Assembly: GCF_024362695.1 (NCBI RefSeq)
Contig: NW_026063241.1
Location: 684,501 to 748,500, forward strand
Length of the DNA stretch: 64,000 bases
From: Pectinophora gossypiella
Lineage: Eukaryota > Arthropoda > Insecta > Lepidoptera > Gelechiidae
Direction of reading: 5' to 3'
The notes below the pieces were generated by a model. It had not been told where the DNA came from. It did not search any database and saw only the letters and a program-made list of their open reading frames with translations. Each line of letters begins with the position of its first letter. The first letter of the stretch is position 1. Below, piece by piece: positions 1 through 11,990 of the stretch. A program made the position numbers and the translations under genes.

Positions 1-2007
1 ATAAGCCTCTAACACCTGTTGTTTTGTTTTTTTGTCTGTCTTTAGAATTGGGGTATCGAGTGACACTATGAGAGTCGTCAGCTCATCAGGGGTATGAATG
101 TGGGTAACACCCAGTGAAATGGATACTGGGTGCTACTTTATGAAAGAAGTGAAAGGTGATCAATGAATGGTGAAGAATAACAGGTCGGGGTAATTGTTGT
201 GCTTAGGGTTGTGCTGTTTAGATGTTGGTGTTTGTGCTTCGTTACGTTTTTTTTATGAATTGTTTTGTAGTCTCGTCTTTAGAGACAGTTTTTAAATTTC
301 GACTGGTTGTGCGCTCCAGGCTCTATGGCTGAGGGCAGCCGTGTTTCTCACCCAGTCCGAAACCTCTCGTGGGTAGGGGGGTATTGTAACGAAGCATTTC
401 GGACCCACGGGCCTTGTAGCGACATCTTGTGGTTTCTGGCGATATAATAATAATAATAATAATAAAATATTTATTTCAGATTCTGCATCCATATAATGTT
501 AGTTAAACAATAACGTAACGTATAACGTTGTTTTTATATTTTACCCGCAGAAAAACACAGATGGCGCTGCAGGGTTATCGATGGGCCCGAACATTTTAAT
601 AATTTTCTTTTTTTTTCTAAATTATATATTTAAATTATCTGCAACATTTATTCTAAATTATCTTATATTTTTGGATTAGTTTTGGATTAATTTGGATCAA
701 ACAAATCGATCGTTTGTTGTCGTTGATTCGGCGAATCTATGGTTTGGTAGATTTTTATTTTGGTTGGTAATATTGTGGATTCGTGTGTCAGACTGACAGC
801 TGGCTGAGCTGAGAGACAGGTTTTGGAAAGTGGGGACGTCGCGAGAGCGCCGGAGACTCCACTGCCGTAACTATAATGTGGGCAAATTAAAAGCCACGAT
901 TTATCGGCGACATCAAGAGCCGATGTCTTAATTTAAATAAACAACTTAACCGAGATGGTGAGTCCTCGCAATTCTTCGTGCATATTTTTGCACCAACTTT
1001 GTGATAACCTCGAGGTCCTTTGTTTTCAGCAACATCACTGAAATCCCATCGCCTAAGGTCCAGTGGGTGGGTTTAGGTTTCATCCGAGCGATGCCCAACT
1101 ATCCCGGATGAACCTGTAAGTTATTTTCTTTGTTTTACACTCGTGAGTTGCCTTGCCACGCTGTCAGCTGAACCACATGCTAATCATTGCCATTCCTTGT
1201 TGCAAATGGGGTTTTTAATTGTTTTAACGTCTTTAAAGTTTTGTTTAATTTTCTAACGTTTTAAAGTTCTATTGTAAGAATGAAGAAGTTTCAATGGTCG
1301 TGACATGCTATTGTCTAAGAAGAAGTTTATGTTTGAATCAGATGATTTCCACAAATTTTGTGAATGAAGATTGCTACTGTTTTCTTCTGCGTTTGCAAGT
1401 TATTTCAAGCTTCATTACGGCGGAGCTTGCCTTGGTTGATTTGTACGTCGAAGCTTTTCTTTGTGCGGCGCGCATGTGGATGTGCCGCGCCTCTCCTTTT
1501 GTCAACACTCTGGATAAGGCCCGGTGAAGGACTGCGAGGTTGACCGGTGGACGTGCAGCCCGCCAGCTGCGTACAGTTGGCCCGCTGTGCCGCCATCGTC
1601 CAGCACGCCCTGGCCTGAGCCGGCCTCAACGCATCACCTGTACGGTATACCGGAACGCCTCAGGTAGGCCTGATAGTCGGAGGTCCTCGAGTAAGTGAGG
1701 TGCCTACAGGTGTACGGACAGTGTTTTTAAACATAGTGATATCTCATGGTTGTTACGGAGTGACAATTAACCTGACGGACCAAAGCGCGACCTGTCTCCC
1801 TCCATAGGGTTTTTGACCTACCTATGGTTAACTAAATTTGTATATTTCAAATTATACATTGTACAAATTCAAAGGGAGTTTTCTTTGTCTCATGCTCACC
1901 GGTCTATAACATCTAGCTGTGCCCTTCAGGTAAACACCACTTTATAAATTTCTGAAACATATCTGCATTTTCATAACACCTTTCATTTTACCTACCTTTT
2001 ATATAGG
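1..2007. other. Unassigned repeat-like region with splice-like signals
   Basis: No convincing coding region is visible. The stretch holds a short (TAA)n tract near 446-466 and an inverted pair of TGCTTCGTTAC (about 235) and GTAACGAAGCA (about 387). Near 955 there is an exon-like boundary, ATG followed by GTGAGT, with a pyrimidine-rich acceptor ending TTTTCAG at 1029 and a second donor GTAAGT at 1116. The implied exon (1030-1115) opens no long frame. It may be leader or LTR-type sequence of a retroelement, or a non-coding host transcript; I cannot decide. The 3' part (about 1700-2007) could be the LINE-A leader. Confidence 0.3.
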
Positions 2008-2160
2008 TAGCAAAAGATTTCCGTTTCAAACAAATCACTCTCCGAGACGGACTTATGCATAACAACTACCCCGCCTAACTTCATTTCTCAACGTCCGAAA
2101 CGAAAAAGGGATAATGATAGTGACTTAGAACTCACTACGTTTAAGGATGAAATCAAGACT

Positions 2161-2883
2161 ATGATAAAGTCCTTGTTTGCGGAACAGGAGAAGGAACTGA
2201 AGAAAATTTCTCCTACCCTTAAAGACATCCAGCAAACAAACCATAACATAGAAAATTCTATTTTTTTCCTTACCTCGCAAAATGAAGAATTGAAGAAAAA
2301 AATTAGTCAGCTGGAAGAACAATCTAAAAAGGACAGAGAATACATAATTACATTAGAAGAAAAGGTGGAAGAAATACAAAGAGGCAGTCGAAAAACCTGT
2401 TTAGAATTAAAAAACGTACCTAAGAAGATCCAAGAGACGAAGGAAGATCTGATTACATATATAATTAACTTAACCAAGAAAATAGACTGTAATATGTCTC
2501 AATCTGATATAAAAGACATATATATAATACAGGGAAAGAAGGAGGGGAGCAGTTATACTCCGATTATAGTCGAAACTAATTCAACTATGCAGAAGTCTGA
2601 AATTCTGAAAAAATGTAAACTATTTAATATTAAAAACAAAGAAAAACTACGGGCGAAGCACTTGGGATTCACTTCTAATGAAGAAACCCCAATATTTGTT
2701 TCAGAACATCTGACACCTAAGGGCTCTCGCTTGTTCTTCCTAGCAAGAGACCTAGCAAAATCAAAACAATACAAGTACTGCTGGACTTCTTTCGGCAGAA
2801 TTTTTGTTCGAAAGGCAGATAATTCTCCTATTTTAGTGATCAGAACTGAAACCCAAGTGCACTGTTTAATGCAAGCTGACTGA
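2161..2883 (+). CDS. LINE-A ORF1 protein with FP25K-like domain
   Basis: This 240-residue ORF1 product is the presumed RNA-binding nucleoprotein of the LINE. Residues 1-75 are rich in Glu and Lys with a heptad pattern typical of a coiled coil. Residues about 80-235 form a globular domain that I recognise as related to baculovirus FP25K and other insect LINE ORF1 proteins, with the motifs PIFVSEHLTP, KYCWTSFGRIFVRK and a C-terminal VIRT. The frame is open upstream to 2011 and reads a basic KRKRD segment, so the real start may lie upstream, possibly after an acceptor-like GGTAG at 2010; the first in-frame ATG is 2161. The LINE at 23.3-27.7 kb has the same domain with a PHD finger in front, which is absent here. 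Confidence 0.7.
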   Translation: MIKSLFAEQEKELKKISPTLKDIQQTNHNIENSIFFLTSQNEELKKKISQLEEQSKKDREYIITLEEKVEEIQRGSRKTCLELKNVPKKIQETKEDLITYIINLTKKIDCNMSQSDIKDIYIIQGKKEGSSYTPIIVETNSTMQKSEILKKCKLFNIKNKEKLRAKHLGFTSNEETPIFVSEHLTPKGSRLFFLARDLAKSKQYKYCWTSFGRIFVRKADNSPILVIRTETQVHCLMQAD

Positions 2884-3446
2884 CTATTATTGTTTTATGA
2901 TTACCTCAACGCATTATTGTTTATATTGAAAACTTTTTGTAGACTGTCTTTAGAATTACTTATATATAAAACTAAAAATACTCTCTGTAATATTACTCAC
3001 ACACAATATACTTACACTGTATACACTCAACATTCGAATACTACACACACTTTTGCACAGATGACTCATCTACTTCTTATCACACTTATAACAAATACTC
3101 TATGCATTCTTCTACTTATATCCATACATTCTACTACACAAAATACACTTCCACAATATATAATATACCTAAAAATAACGCATGCGTCCTTCCAAACCTC
3201 TTATGCTTTAGGTGGCATTGTATTTATACTAATTTGTTCAAATACTCGTACACTCAGCCTTAAAAATACGAAAACATTTCTATCATATTCTAACATTTCT
3301 ATAATTATTATCATACCAACGCTGCAATTAAATTTCATATGGAACACTTCAATAATCACAACTCCCGAATACAATAGCACCCATTCATTACTGTGTTATG
3401 CCCCGGACCACCATTTCGACACCTTAAGACTCTTTTTTGTCTACCA

Positions 3447-4829
3447 ATGAGTAATCCTGTGGATATATTAAAAGAAATAGACAAAATTAAAACTGCAAAT
3501 TGTTATAGTTGTGAGGTACAGGACCTTCCTAAGCATATTATTATTTCGAAAACAGACTTAACTATTATATCCCAAAATATAAGAAGTGTCTACTGCAATC
3601 TTGACGACCTCCAGATTACACTATCCCATTTTAATTTTGACCCGGATATACTCATCCTGACTGAGTGTAGATTAGACTTGAATAGGCCGGTTCCAACTCT
3701 CCATAACTACTCCTCGTTTAGTACATCATATAACATTAACCAAAATGACGGAGTTGTGGTGTTCGTTAAGAGTAAACTAAAAGCTAATATAATGGAAATC
3801 AAACTCGACTACGCAACTTGCTTACAAATAAAAACTCTGAATCATATTATATTGGGTATTTATCGTACACCATCAAAGTCTGACGCTTCAAATTTTATTA
3901 CTTCACTTAGCAACCATCTAGAATCGATTAAGTCATATGATAATATCATTGTAACCGGTGATATTAACATTAACCTTATTCCCACTAATAGTAACAATCC
4001 GTACGCGCACAGCAACAGAAATTTCTATTTAAACTCCTTGGCTATGCATGGGCTACTCCCTGGACATATTTTACCGACTAGACATGGGAGCTGTCTAGAC
4101 CATTGTATGTTGAAGTTAAAGTCAACTAAAATATGTGCTAACATTGCTGTTTTAGAAACTACCACAACTGACCATTCCACGTTACTAACATGTATTTCCA
4201 AGATAAAAAATGAAACCGATTGCCAAAAAACTATTGAATATATTAACTATGACACGGCCTATAAAAGTTTACTAGAAAAAAATCTAGTAACTCTGCTGTT
4301 AAGTGACGATCCGGACTTTGTTGTGGAGCAATTGATTAACAGTTTAGTAAAATCCATGTCAGAAGGAAAAGCGCGGAAATGCCTATCTAAGTCGGAGCGT
4401 AACATAAAACCCTGGATCACACCGGGAATAATGCGCTGTATAAAGAACAGAAACAGGATGCAGTTAAAACTAAGATTTGACCCTAACAACGAAATAGCTA
4501 AAATTACTTTTAAACGATACCGTAATTTCTGCAATAAATTAATAAAAAAGTTAAAAAGAAAATATGAAAGAAAACTTCTGGACAACGCAATTAAGAACTC
4601 GAAAATGCTTTGGAATACCATAAAAACAGTCACAATCTTAAAATCAACTAAATCGCACAATTATGATTTACTTAATGTGAAATCTTCACCTGAAGACTCG
4701 GTTAATTACGTCGGCAAATACTTTGCCGATATAGGGAAAAACCTAGCAGATATCATATTGCAGAATCAAAATCTGGATAATGGAACTGCCTATTCATTTA
4801 GACAACACTCTTCCCAAATATCATCATTT
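3447..4829 (+). pseudogene. LINE-A ORF2, endonuclease part (interrupted)
   Basis: The N-terminal half of ORF2 is an endonuclease/exonuclease/phosphatase-fold domain. Visible landmarks are SQNIRSV near the start, ILTECRLD (catalytic Glu region), GDININL (Asp-Asn pair) and TDHSTL (the SDH-type end motif). I take the start at the ATG at 3447, because the 18 residues upstream read through non-conserved sequence. The linker towards the RT follows. The frame ends artificially in (ATTT)n because a short retroposed fragment was inserted at 4830. The RT continues at 5084. Confidence 0.75.
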
Positions 4830-5076
4830 ATTTATTTATTTATTTATTGTTACTTGCATACTTTACAGCTAACATAATTTATATCTTTACAATAGCTTAA
4901 ATTCTTGTTGGCCAATTAAAAAGTATGACAAATCAAATTTTACATTATAATAAGAGCGAATACATAAGACTTACACTTAATTAAAAACAGCTGATAAGAT
5001 GAGATGAAATGGAATAAAAAAAAAATTAAAAAGAAAAAAAAAATACAGGAATACACAACACATGTTGCACAAAGAG
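4830..5076 (-). mobile_element. 5'-truncated LINE/SINE 3'-end insertion in LINE-A ORF2
   Basis: This 247-bp AT-rich segment begins on the plus strand with (ATTT)n, the reverse complement of an AATAAAT tail, so the fragment lies on the minus strand. It is flanked by the 7-bp direct repeat ATCATTT (4823-4829 and 5077-5083). The ORF2 protein is collinear on either side. No coding potential is seen. Confidence 0.7.
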
Positions 5077-6148
5077 ATCATTTGTTCTACAAGAAACAGA
5101 TTCTCTTGAAGTAGCTGCAATTCTTATGGGTCTAAAGACAGAAAGTGCCCCTGGCTGGGACGGAATACCCACCAAATTTTTGAAGGCCTGCAGCTCTATT
5201 GTGGTACCTATAATAACACACTTAGCGAATTTGATCTTTCGAAGAGGCATATTTCCTGCAGATCTGAAAAAATCAATTGTCACTCCTGTGTACAAGGGTG
5301 GTAAGAGAGACGATGTTAGCAATTATCGACCTATTTCGGTCCTACCGGCCATCTCAAAAATCATTGAAAAGTTACTCAATTCTCGACTTCTAAAATATCT
5401 CGAAAAATTTAATATTCTCTCTGTGTCGCAGTATGGATTCAGACAGGGTTTATCCACCGAAGACGCTATACTAGCTCTTACATCTTTGATAATTGATAAT
5501 GTAGATCATAAAAAGAAATGCCTATCTGTATACCTAGATCTGAAAAAGGCATTTGACACTGTCTCTCTTCCCACACTTGTACACAAACTTGAAATCATTG
5601 GCGTGCGAGGTGCTACCCTACAGTTGTTAAAAAACTACCTGCATGGTCGTACGCAGAGAGTTAAAATTGGAGACTATACTAGCCGGGACTATGATGTCTT
5701 GTTTGGGGTCCCACAAGGAAGTGTGCTTGGCCCGACATTATTCCTCGTTTACATAAACGATCTTACAAACTTGGCAGTTGACGGTGGCAAAATCTTCTCG
5801 TATGCCGATGATACAGCTTTAGTCTTTTCTGGTGAAACGTGGGAGTCTGTTTTCCGCTTAGCACAGACAGGGCTCGCAAAGGTTTCATACTGGCTGTCAT
5901 CTAACCTACTTACCTTGAACTCCGAGAAAACAATCTATATGTGTTATTCCATAGACAAAAGGACCCAACCAAGTGCCAACTTTGACCTTAAAATACATAC
6001 GTGCAAAAATCCAGAAAACCAGTTTTGTAACTGTAAGACCCTAGATAAAGTTAATTCTACAAAATATCTTGGAATTTTGCTGGACAAACATCTTACCTGG
6101 TATAACCACATCAATTACGTCGATGATAGAATAAGGAAATTCATATGG
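5077..6148 (+). pseudogene. LINE-A ORF2, reverse transcriptase part (interrupted)
   Basis: The RT domain includes TESAPGWDGIPTKFLK, NYRPISVLPAISKIIEK, YLDLKKAFDTVS (motif A, Asp), FGVPQGSVLGPTLF (motif B) and the catalytic SYADDTALVF (motif C), followed by the thumb region YLGILLDKHLTWYNH. The frame runs into an (ATTTT)-rich tail at about 6149, the 3' end of LINE-B. The missing C-terminus is at 14539-15045. The catalytic residues are intact, but the gene is physically split. Confidence 0.8.
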
Positions 6149-6304
6149 ATTTTATTTTATTTATTTTATTTATTTATTATTATTAAGCATTAGTTTAAAT
6201 GCAATGTCCTGCAAAATTGCATAAGCAATTTGTCTGCAGGATCACAGTCTCGCTCACTTGGTTAAATTACAATAATTAAGAATTAAAAAATAGGTAAGTA
6301 CGTG

Positions 6305-6538
6305 CTAAATTAAATCTAATAAATAATTTTTTAACTTATTTTCAAACATTTTTGGCTCATTTTTAATGTTCTCAGGCAAACTGTTGATGAGATAAGGTAT
6401 GCGCTTACTTAGGGTCCTATCCCCATAATAATTGTATACTCTCGGAACCACCAGTTTGCCTGAGGCCATTGATCTAGTATTATACTTATTAACTATTTTA
6501 TTTACTGTTACAGATACATTTGGTTTATTGTGATTAAA
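6305..6538 (-). pseudogene. LINE-B ORF2 C-terminal fragment
   Basis: Minus-strand translation from the Helitron edge gives a typical LINE ORF2 C-terminus: a VVPRVYNYYGDRTLSKRIP stretch, then INSLPENIK, and a stop at 6305-6307. It is in frame with the RT segment on the other side of the Helitron at 10589 once the Helitron is ignored, which supports the Helitron ends exactly. The LINE 3'UTR and AT-rich tail follow towards 6150. Confidence 0.75.
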
Positions 6539-6569
6539 TCCATACTAATATTATAAATGCGAAAGTAAC

Positions 6570-6606
<37 letters not shown>

Positions 6607-8136
6607 TACTCTTTCACGCCTAAACGGCTCAACGGATTTTGATGAAATTTGGTATGGTGATAGATGATAACCTAGAAATGGTCATAGGCTATAAATAATC
6701 ACGCCATCGTTCTTAGGGGGTAGGCAGTTGGCAGATAACTAAATTGATTTAGTGATTTGTAGTCGTTTTTGTTGGGACTTTTGCTCTTTCACGTCTAAAC
6801 GGCTGAACGGATTTTAATGAAATTTAGTAAGGTAATAGTTGGTTATCTAAAAACGGTTGTACGATCAAATTGATCACGTCATCGTACTTAGGGGGTAGGA
6901 AGTAGGCAGAAAACTGAATTGAGTTAGTGATTTTTTTATGGTTTTTGCTGGGAGTTTTGTCTATCATGCCTAAACGGCTCAACGGATTTTGATGAAATTT
7001 AGTTAGCTGATAGATAGTAATCTAGAAAAGGATATGGCCTATTAATATTTATGCTATCGTACTTAAGGCGTAGGCAGTAGACAGAAAACTAATTAGATTA
7101 GTGATTTTTAATTGTTTGTTTTAAAAGTTTGCCTCATTCACGCCTTAACGTCTGAACGGAATTTTATAAGACTTGGTTAATTTAAAGATAGGATCTTAGG
7201 CACGGACACAGGCTACTTTTTATGGCGGGAAAATACCTCATTCCCGCGGAAATCCAGATTTTGTGATCGTGTCAAGAAGCGCATGACGCCATAGCTACTG
7301 GAATGATTTCGATGTTTTTTTTTAAACTGAGTGACTTCAAGTTAGTATTTGATCACTTTTCTAACTTAGAGGGTAGGTAGGCGCCATAATTTAGGGAATT
7401 TATGATAAAATTTTGATGCAACTGTCTTTATTAAACAGTTATATCTCATTCCTACAGGAACCTACACATAGCTATAGCTAGCTATCTATTAACATTAAAA
7501 CTCTTTCTAGAATCACATTACGCCAATTAATTGATCTGATTTGTATAAGTTTTTTTATTCAACTGACTGTTACATTACATACAGATAAAATCTAATTACT
7601 TACACCACATAATTAATATAGTACTACATGACTAGCTACGCTTTAAACTTGAGGAGGTAATTCGATAGACATTTATACGAACTTTAAGCCCAGTAATCAA
7701 TCATAGTAATAAGGTAATACTCATTTTAGACAAAGAAACGGATAGGTAATCAGTTCGTCAACGAAATTATAACACCTACACTTAGTTTGTTTACTATTTA
7801 ACGAGGGAAAATAATCCTTACTAATATTATAAATGCGAAAGTAACTCTGTCCTGTCTGTCTGTTTCGCTTTCCCGCTTAAACCTCTCAACCGATTTTGAT
7901 TAAATTTAGCACAGACAATCTTTAGACCCTGAGAAAGAAAATAGGATACCTTTTATTGCGAAAAGAAGGGACGAAGAGATTGAAATAGGGGTTGAAAGTT
8001 TGTATGGGATATTTTAATCTATACTTATAATAAATCTGTAGAGAGGTCAATTCTGTACATTAAATATTTTTTCAAAATAACTATCAGGGGGTGATAAGTG
8101 GTCGATACTGATGCCAAAAATGCAATCAGTAAAATT

Positions 8137-8173
<37 letters not shown>

Positions 8174-10588
8174 ATGTTCCTTATAGAAACAAAACCTACT
8201 GGACGGATTTTAATGAAACTTGGTACAATTATTCTTCACACTCCTGGACACGTTATAGTTTACTTTTCATCACGCTACAATCAATAGGAGCAGAGTAGTG
8301 AAGGGAAATTCTTTTGTATGAAAAATCTAAACCACTCAAGTTAGACGTTTGAAATTTGGCATGCAGGTACCTTAGATACCGTAGAGGTATACTAAGAAAG
8401 GAATTCCCGAAAATCCTACGGGAACGGGAATTAGCGGGAAAATCCTTTTGTATGAAAAATCTAAACCACTCAAGTTAGACGTTTGAAATTTGGCATGCAG
8501 GTACCTTAGATACCGTAGAGGTGTACTAAGAAAGGAATTCCCGAAATTCCCACGGGAACGGGAATTAGCGGGAAAATCCTTTTGTATGAAAAATCTAAAC
8601 CACTCAAGTTAGACAATTGAAATTTGGCATGCAGGTACCTTAGATACCGTAGAGGTGTACTAAGAAAGGAATTCCCGAAATTCCCACGGGAACGGGAATT
8701 AACGGGAAAATCCTTTTGTATGAAAAATCTAAACCACTCAAGTTAGACGTTTGAAATTTGGCATGCAGGTACTTTAGTAAACTTAAAGCTTAGTTGCAAC
8801 AGGATATTACAAAATTCCCACGGGAACGGTAGTTAGCGGGAAAATCCTTTTGTATGAAAAATCTAAACCACTCAAGTTAGACAATTGAAATTTGGCATGC
8901 AAGTACCTTAAGTACCGTAGAGGTGCACTAAGAAAGGAATTCCCAAAATTCTCACGGGAACGGGAATTAGCGGGAAAATCCTTTTGTATGAAAAATCTAA
9001 ACCACTCAAGTTAGACGTTTGAAATTTGGCATGCAGATACCTTAAGTACCGTAGTGGTGCACTAAGAAAGGAATTCCCGAAATTCCCTCGAGAACGGGAA
9101 TTAGCGGGAAAATCCTTTTGTATGAAAAATCTAAACCACTCAAGTTAGACGTTTGAAATTTGGCATGCAGGTACTGTAGTAAACTTAAAGCTTAGTTGCA
9201 ACTGGATATTACAAAATTCCCACGGGAACGGTAGTTAGCGGGAAAAAACATTTGTATGAAAAAATCAAATCTAAATAAAAGGAGAAACTGACTGACTCAG
9301 TGACTGACATATATCAACGCATAGCCTGAACGGCTAAACGTAGGCATTTGAAATTTGGAAGGGACATAGCTTAGGTACCGTAGAGGTGCACTAAGAAAGG
9401 AATTCCCAAAATTCTCACGGGAACGGGAATTAGCGGGAAAATCCTTTTGTATGAAAAATCTAAACTACTCAAGTTAGACGTTTGAAATTTGGCATGCAGA
9501 TACCTTAAGTACCGTAGTGGTGCACTAAGAAAGGAATTCCCGAAATTCCTACGAGAACGGGAATTAGCGGGAAAATCCTTTTGTATGAAAAATCTAAACC
9601 ACTCAAGTTAGACCTTTGAAATTTGTCATGCAGGTACCTTAGGTACCGTGGAGGTGCACTAAGAAAGGAATTCACAAATTCCCACGGGAACGCGAATTAA
9701 CGGGAAAATCCTTTTGTATGAAAAATCTAAACCACTCAAGTTAGACGTTTGAAATTTGGCATGCAGGTACTTTAGTAAACTTAAAGCTTAGTTGCAACAG
9801 GATATTACAAAATTCCCACGGGAACGGTAGTTAGCGGGAAAAAACATTTGTATGAAAAAATCAAATCTAAATAAAAAAGAGAAACTGACTGACTCAGTGA
9901 CTGACATATATCAACGCATAGCCTGAACGGCTAAACGTAGGCATTTGAAATTTGGAAGGGACATAGCTTAGGTACCGTAGAGGTGCACTAAGAAAGGAAT
10001 TCCCGGAATTCCCACGGCAACGGAAATTAGCGGGAAAATCTTTTTGTATGAAAAATCTAAACCGCTTAAGTTAGACGCTTGAAATTTGGCATGCAGGTAC
10101 CTTAGTTAACTTAAAGCTTAGTTGCAACAGGATATTGCAAAATTCCCACGGAAACGGGAGTTAGTGGGAAAAAAACATTTGTATGAAAAAATCGAAACCG
10201 CGTAAGATAGATATTTTCAATTCAATTAAATTATTTATTGCATTCCATGTAGTACAATAGGGTGTTACATAGGCATAGGAACTAAAACATGGACCCTATA
10301 GGGCACAGCAACGTTGAAGGGAAGAGAGGAAGTGTGTATTAAAATTAAAACTCAATGAACAATCAATTAAAAAAAAAACAATTCAATCAATTGATTCAAT
10401 CTAGCACGCATGCATACCTTAGTAAATATAAAGTTTATTTTTGGCTGTATTTTGAAAAATGGGAGTTATTGGGAAAAAAAAATGTACTTATGAAAAAATC
10501 TAAACTGCATAAGTATGCACTCCCACACACACAAAGATCTCTCTCTTATATAACACGCCACGCGGACGAAGTCGCGGGCAAAAGCTAG
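6539..10588 (+). mobile_element. Non-autonomous Helitron, copy 1
   Basis: The element starts with TCCATACTAATATTATAAAT at 6539 and ends with a GC-rich hairpin (CGCGGAC GAA GTCGCG) about 10 bp before the terminal CTAG at 10585-10588. The flanking bases are A (6538) and T (10589), the expected Helitron AT target without duplication. Removing it leaves LINE-B ORF2 in one continuous frame. Inside are (TGTC)n tracts, three related blocks with CACGCCTAAACGGCTCAACG, a second Helitron 5' end at 7815, a 134-bp satellite array, and an inserted short retroposon near 10220-10400. No Rep/helicase gene is present. A near-identical copy lies at 35778-39859. Confidence 0.85.
8304..10190 (+). repeat. 134-bp tandem satellite inside Helitron copy 1
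   Basis: About a dozen direct repeats share AATCCTTTTGTATGAAAAAT, a GGCATGCAGGTACCTTAG block and a CGGGAACGGGAATTAGCGGG end. The period is 134 bp between well-preserved units (for example 8435 to 8569). A second unit type replaces the middle with a TAAACTTAAAGCTTAGTTGC block, and a third carries GACTGACATATATCAACGCA. The units alternate in a higher-order pattern. They encode nothing convincing. Confidence 0.85.
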
Positions 10589-11578
10589 TACTAATAATAA
10601 ATATTTATGTTTCAAACTGACAGGTAGAATTTTGCAAATTTTGAATAGCATTCTATAGTTATCTTTACATTTATTTTTAGTTTTTTTATTAACAAGGAGT
10701 TTTAAAAATCTAATTTGCATATTTTCTAGCTTTTCTATATTCGTTTTGGTTGTAAGACCATAACAGTTAAGAGCATAACCTAAGATAGAATCGACTAATG
10801 ATTTGTATAAACACTTTAAGGTACTAGTAGGAACTTTATAGCTTAAATGGTAGAACTTACCCAGTAATATTTTTAATTTACTATAAATATAGTTGACGTG
10901 ATCAGACCAAGAAAAATGTTCATCAACTTTCATTCCCAAATAAGTGACACATTTAACACGTTCTATTGGTTTACAAGTACAATTGGTTCTACTATTATGA
11001 AAACATGTAAAAGTATGAGTATACATAAGATGAGGTGTTTGTTTGAGTGGCAAGTATGGCGAGTGTATTATTAGAAGCTTAGTTTTATCGGAATTGAGGA
11101 CTATTCCATTGTCATGGGACCATTTGACAACCGCGTCCACATCCATCTGGACAAGACGGCAGGTCTCCTCGATGTCAGTGCCGGCACGCAGAGCACACAG
11201 GTCGTCCGCGAACATATGCGCAGTGCAGTGCTGCAGCACTCCGCACAGGCTATTAACGTGCATCAAGTAGCACACAGGTCCGCATCCGGACCCCTGGGGC
11301 ACCCCGCACCGGACCGCTTTCTCGTCACTATACGTGTCACCCAATCTAACTTTATAAGAGCGCGAGGTGAGATAATCGCGGAACCATTTGTTCAGCGGTT
11401 CTCCCACTCCACACTCTTCCATTGCGTTCAATAATGTACTCGTTTCTAAAGTGTCAAACGCTTTTTTAAAATCGAAAAATACTGTCACTACAAACTGTTT
11501 ATTCGCTAAATAACCGTTAATCTCATCAGTAAAATTAGACAATAGAGTGCTAGTGCTTTTACCTTTTTTGGAAGCCAT
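10589..11578 (-). pseudogene. LINE-B ORF2 reverse transcriptase, central part
   Basis: On the minus strand the open frame reads VVTVFFDFKKAFDTLE (motif A), CGVPQGSGCGPVCYL (motif B), HMFADDLCAL (motif C, catalytic Asp pair) and YLGMKVDEHFSWSDHVNY, then the thumb. Beyond 10589 the frame runs into Helitron sequence and is not LINE protein. The N-terminal side is joined to 11559-11936 by a frame change at about 11560-11578. Confidence 0.8.
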
Positions 11579-11936
11579 GCTGACAAGAACTTAGTATGTT
11601 ATTGTTTTGAAGATAATTGCCAAGTTGGTTGATTATACATTTTTCCATAATTTTATCAATACTTGATAAAATTGCAATAGGTCTATAATTAGAGAAAGTT
11701 TTATGGTCACCTTTTTTATAAATAGGGCGTATAATTGCTTCTTTTAGTTTATTAGGAAATTTATAGTTACTGACTGAAATATTAACCAACTTCGCAATTA
11801 CTGGGCTTATTTTATCTGTAATAGTTTGAATATTGGACATACGCACAAGATCACTGCCCGGTGACTTTTTACTATTCATATTATTAATTACTTTTTTCAC
11901 TTGTTTGCTTGTAACCGGTTGCCATCTCATGCTCAT
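11559..11936 (-). pseudogene. LINE-B ORF2 reverse transcriptase, N-terminal part
   Basis: Residues include KKSPGSDLVRM, IIRPIYKKGDHKTFSNYRPI and SSCQHGFQK, typical of the RT fingers. The frame closes right after HGFQKR, and the next RT segment overlaps it in another frame, so a small indel is present. Upstream, a stop near 11990 separates it from the endonuclease frame. Confidence 0.75.
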
Positions 11937-11990
11937 ATCCGATTTGTTTACATAGTTATCCCTGTTTAACCATAGATCATTACATACATG

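Larger units (their letters stand above)
2011..6148 (+). mobile_element. LINE-A (CR1/Jockey-type non-LTR retrotransposon), 5' segment
   Basis: This is the left part of a two-ORF LINE: an FP25K-like ORF1, then an ORF2 with an apurinic endonuclease-like domain and reverse transcriptase. Protein similarity runs on at 14539-15045, so the element was cut at about 6148/14539 by insertion of minus-strand LINE-B. A smaller fragment (4830-5076) interrupts ORF2. The true 5' end is not resolved; the open ORF1 frame starts after a stop at 2008. A microsatellite tail near 15.5 kb marks the 3' end. Confidence 0.75.

Noticed and set aside
2890..3450. Plus-strand ORF of 186 codons between LINE-A ORF1 and ORF2
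   Set aside because: Low-complexity Ile/Thr/Tyr-rich composition from AT-rich sequence with ACACAC tracts, no motifs, and it overlaps the ORF2 start; more likely the inter-ORF spacer.
8098..8298. ORF with repeated CLSV residues (also at 37345-37554)
   Set aside because: It is a translation of (TGTC)n microsatellite inside Helitrons and differs between copies only by repeat number.
8304..10190. CRISPR-like array
   Set aside because: Units are contiguous 134-bp satellite repeats without unique spacers and lie in a eukaryotic Helitron.
10355..10588. 77-codon ORF identical in two Helitrons (also 39626-39859)
   Set aside because: It spans a retroposed poly-A segment and the Helitron terminus; identity reflects copy duplication, not coding constraint.
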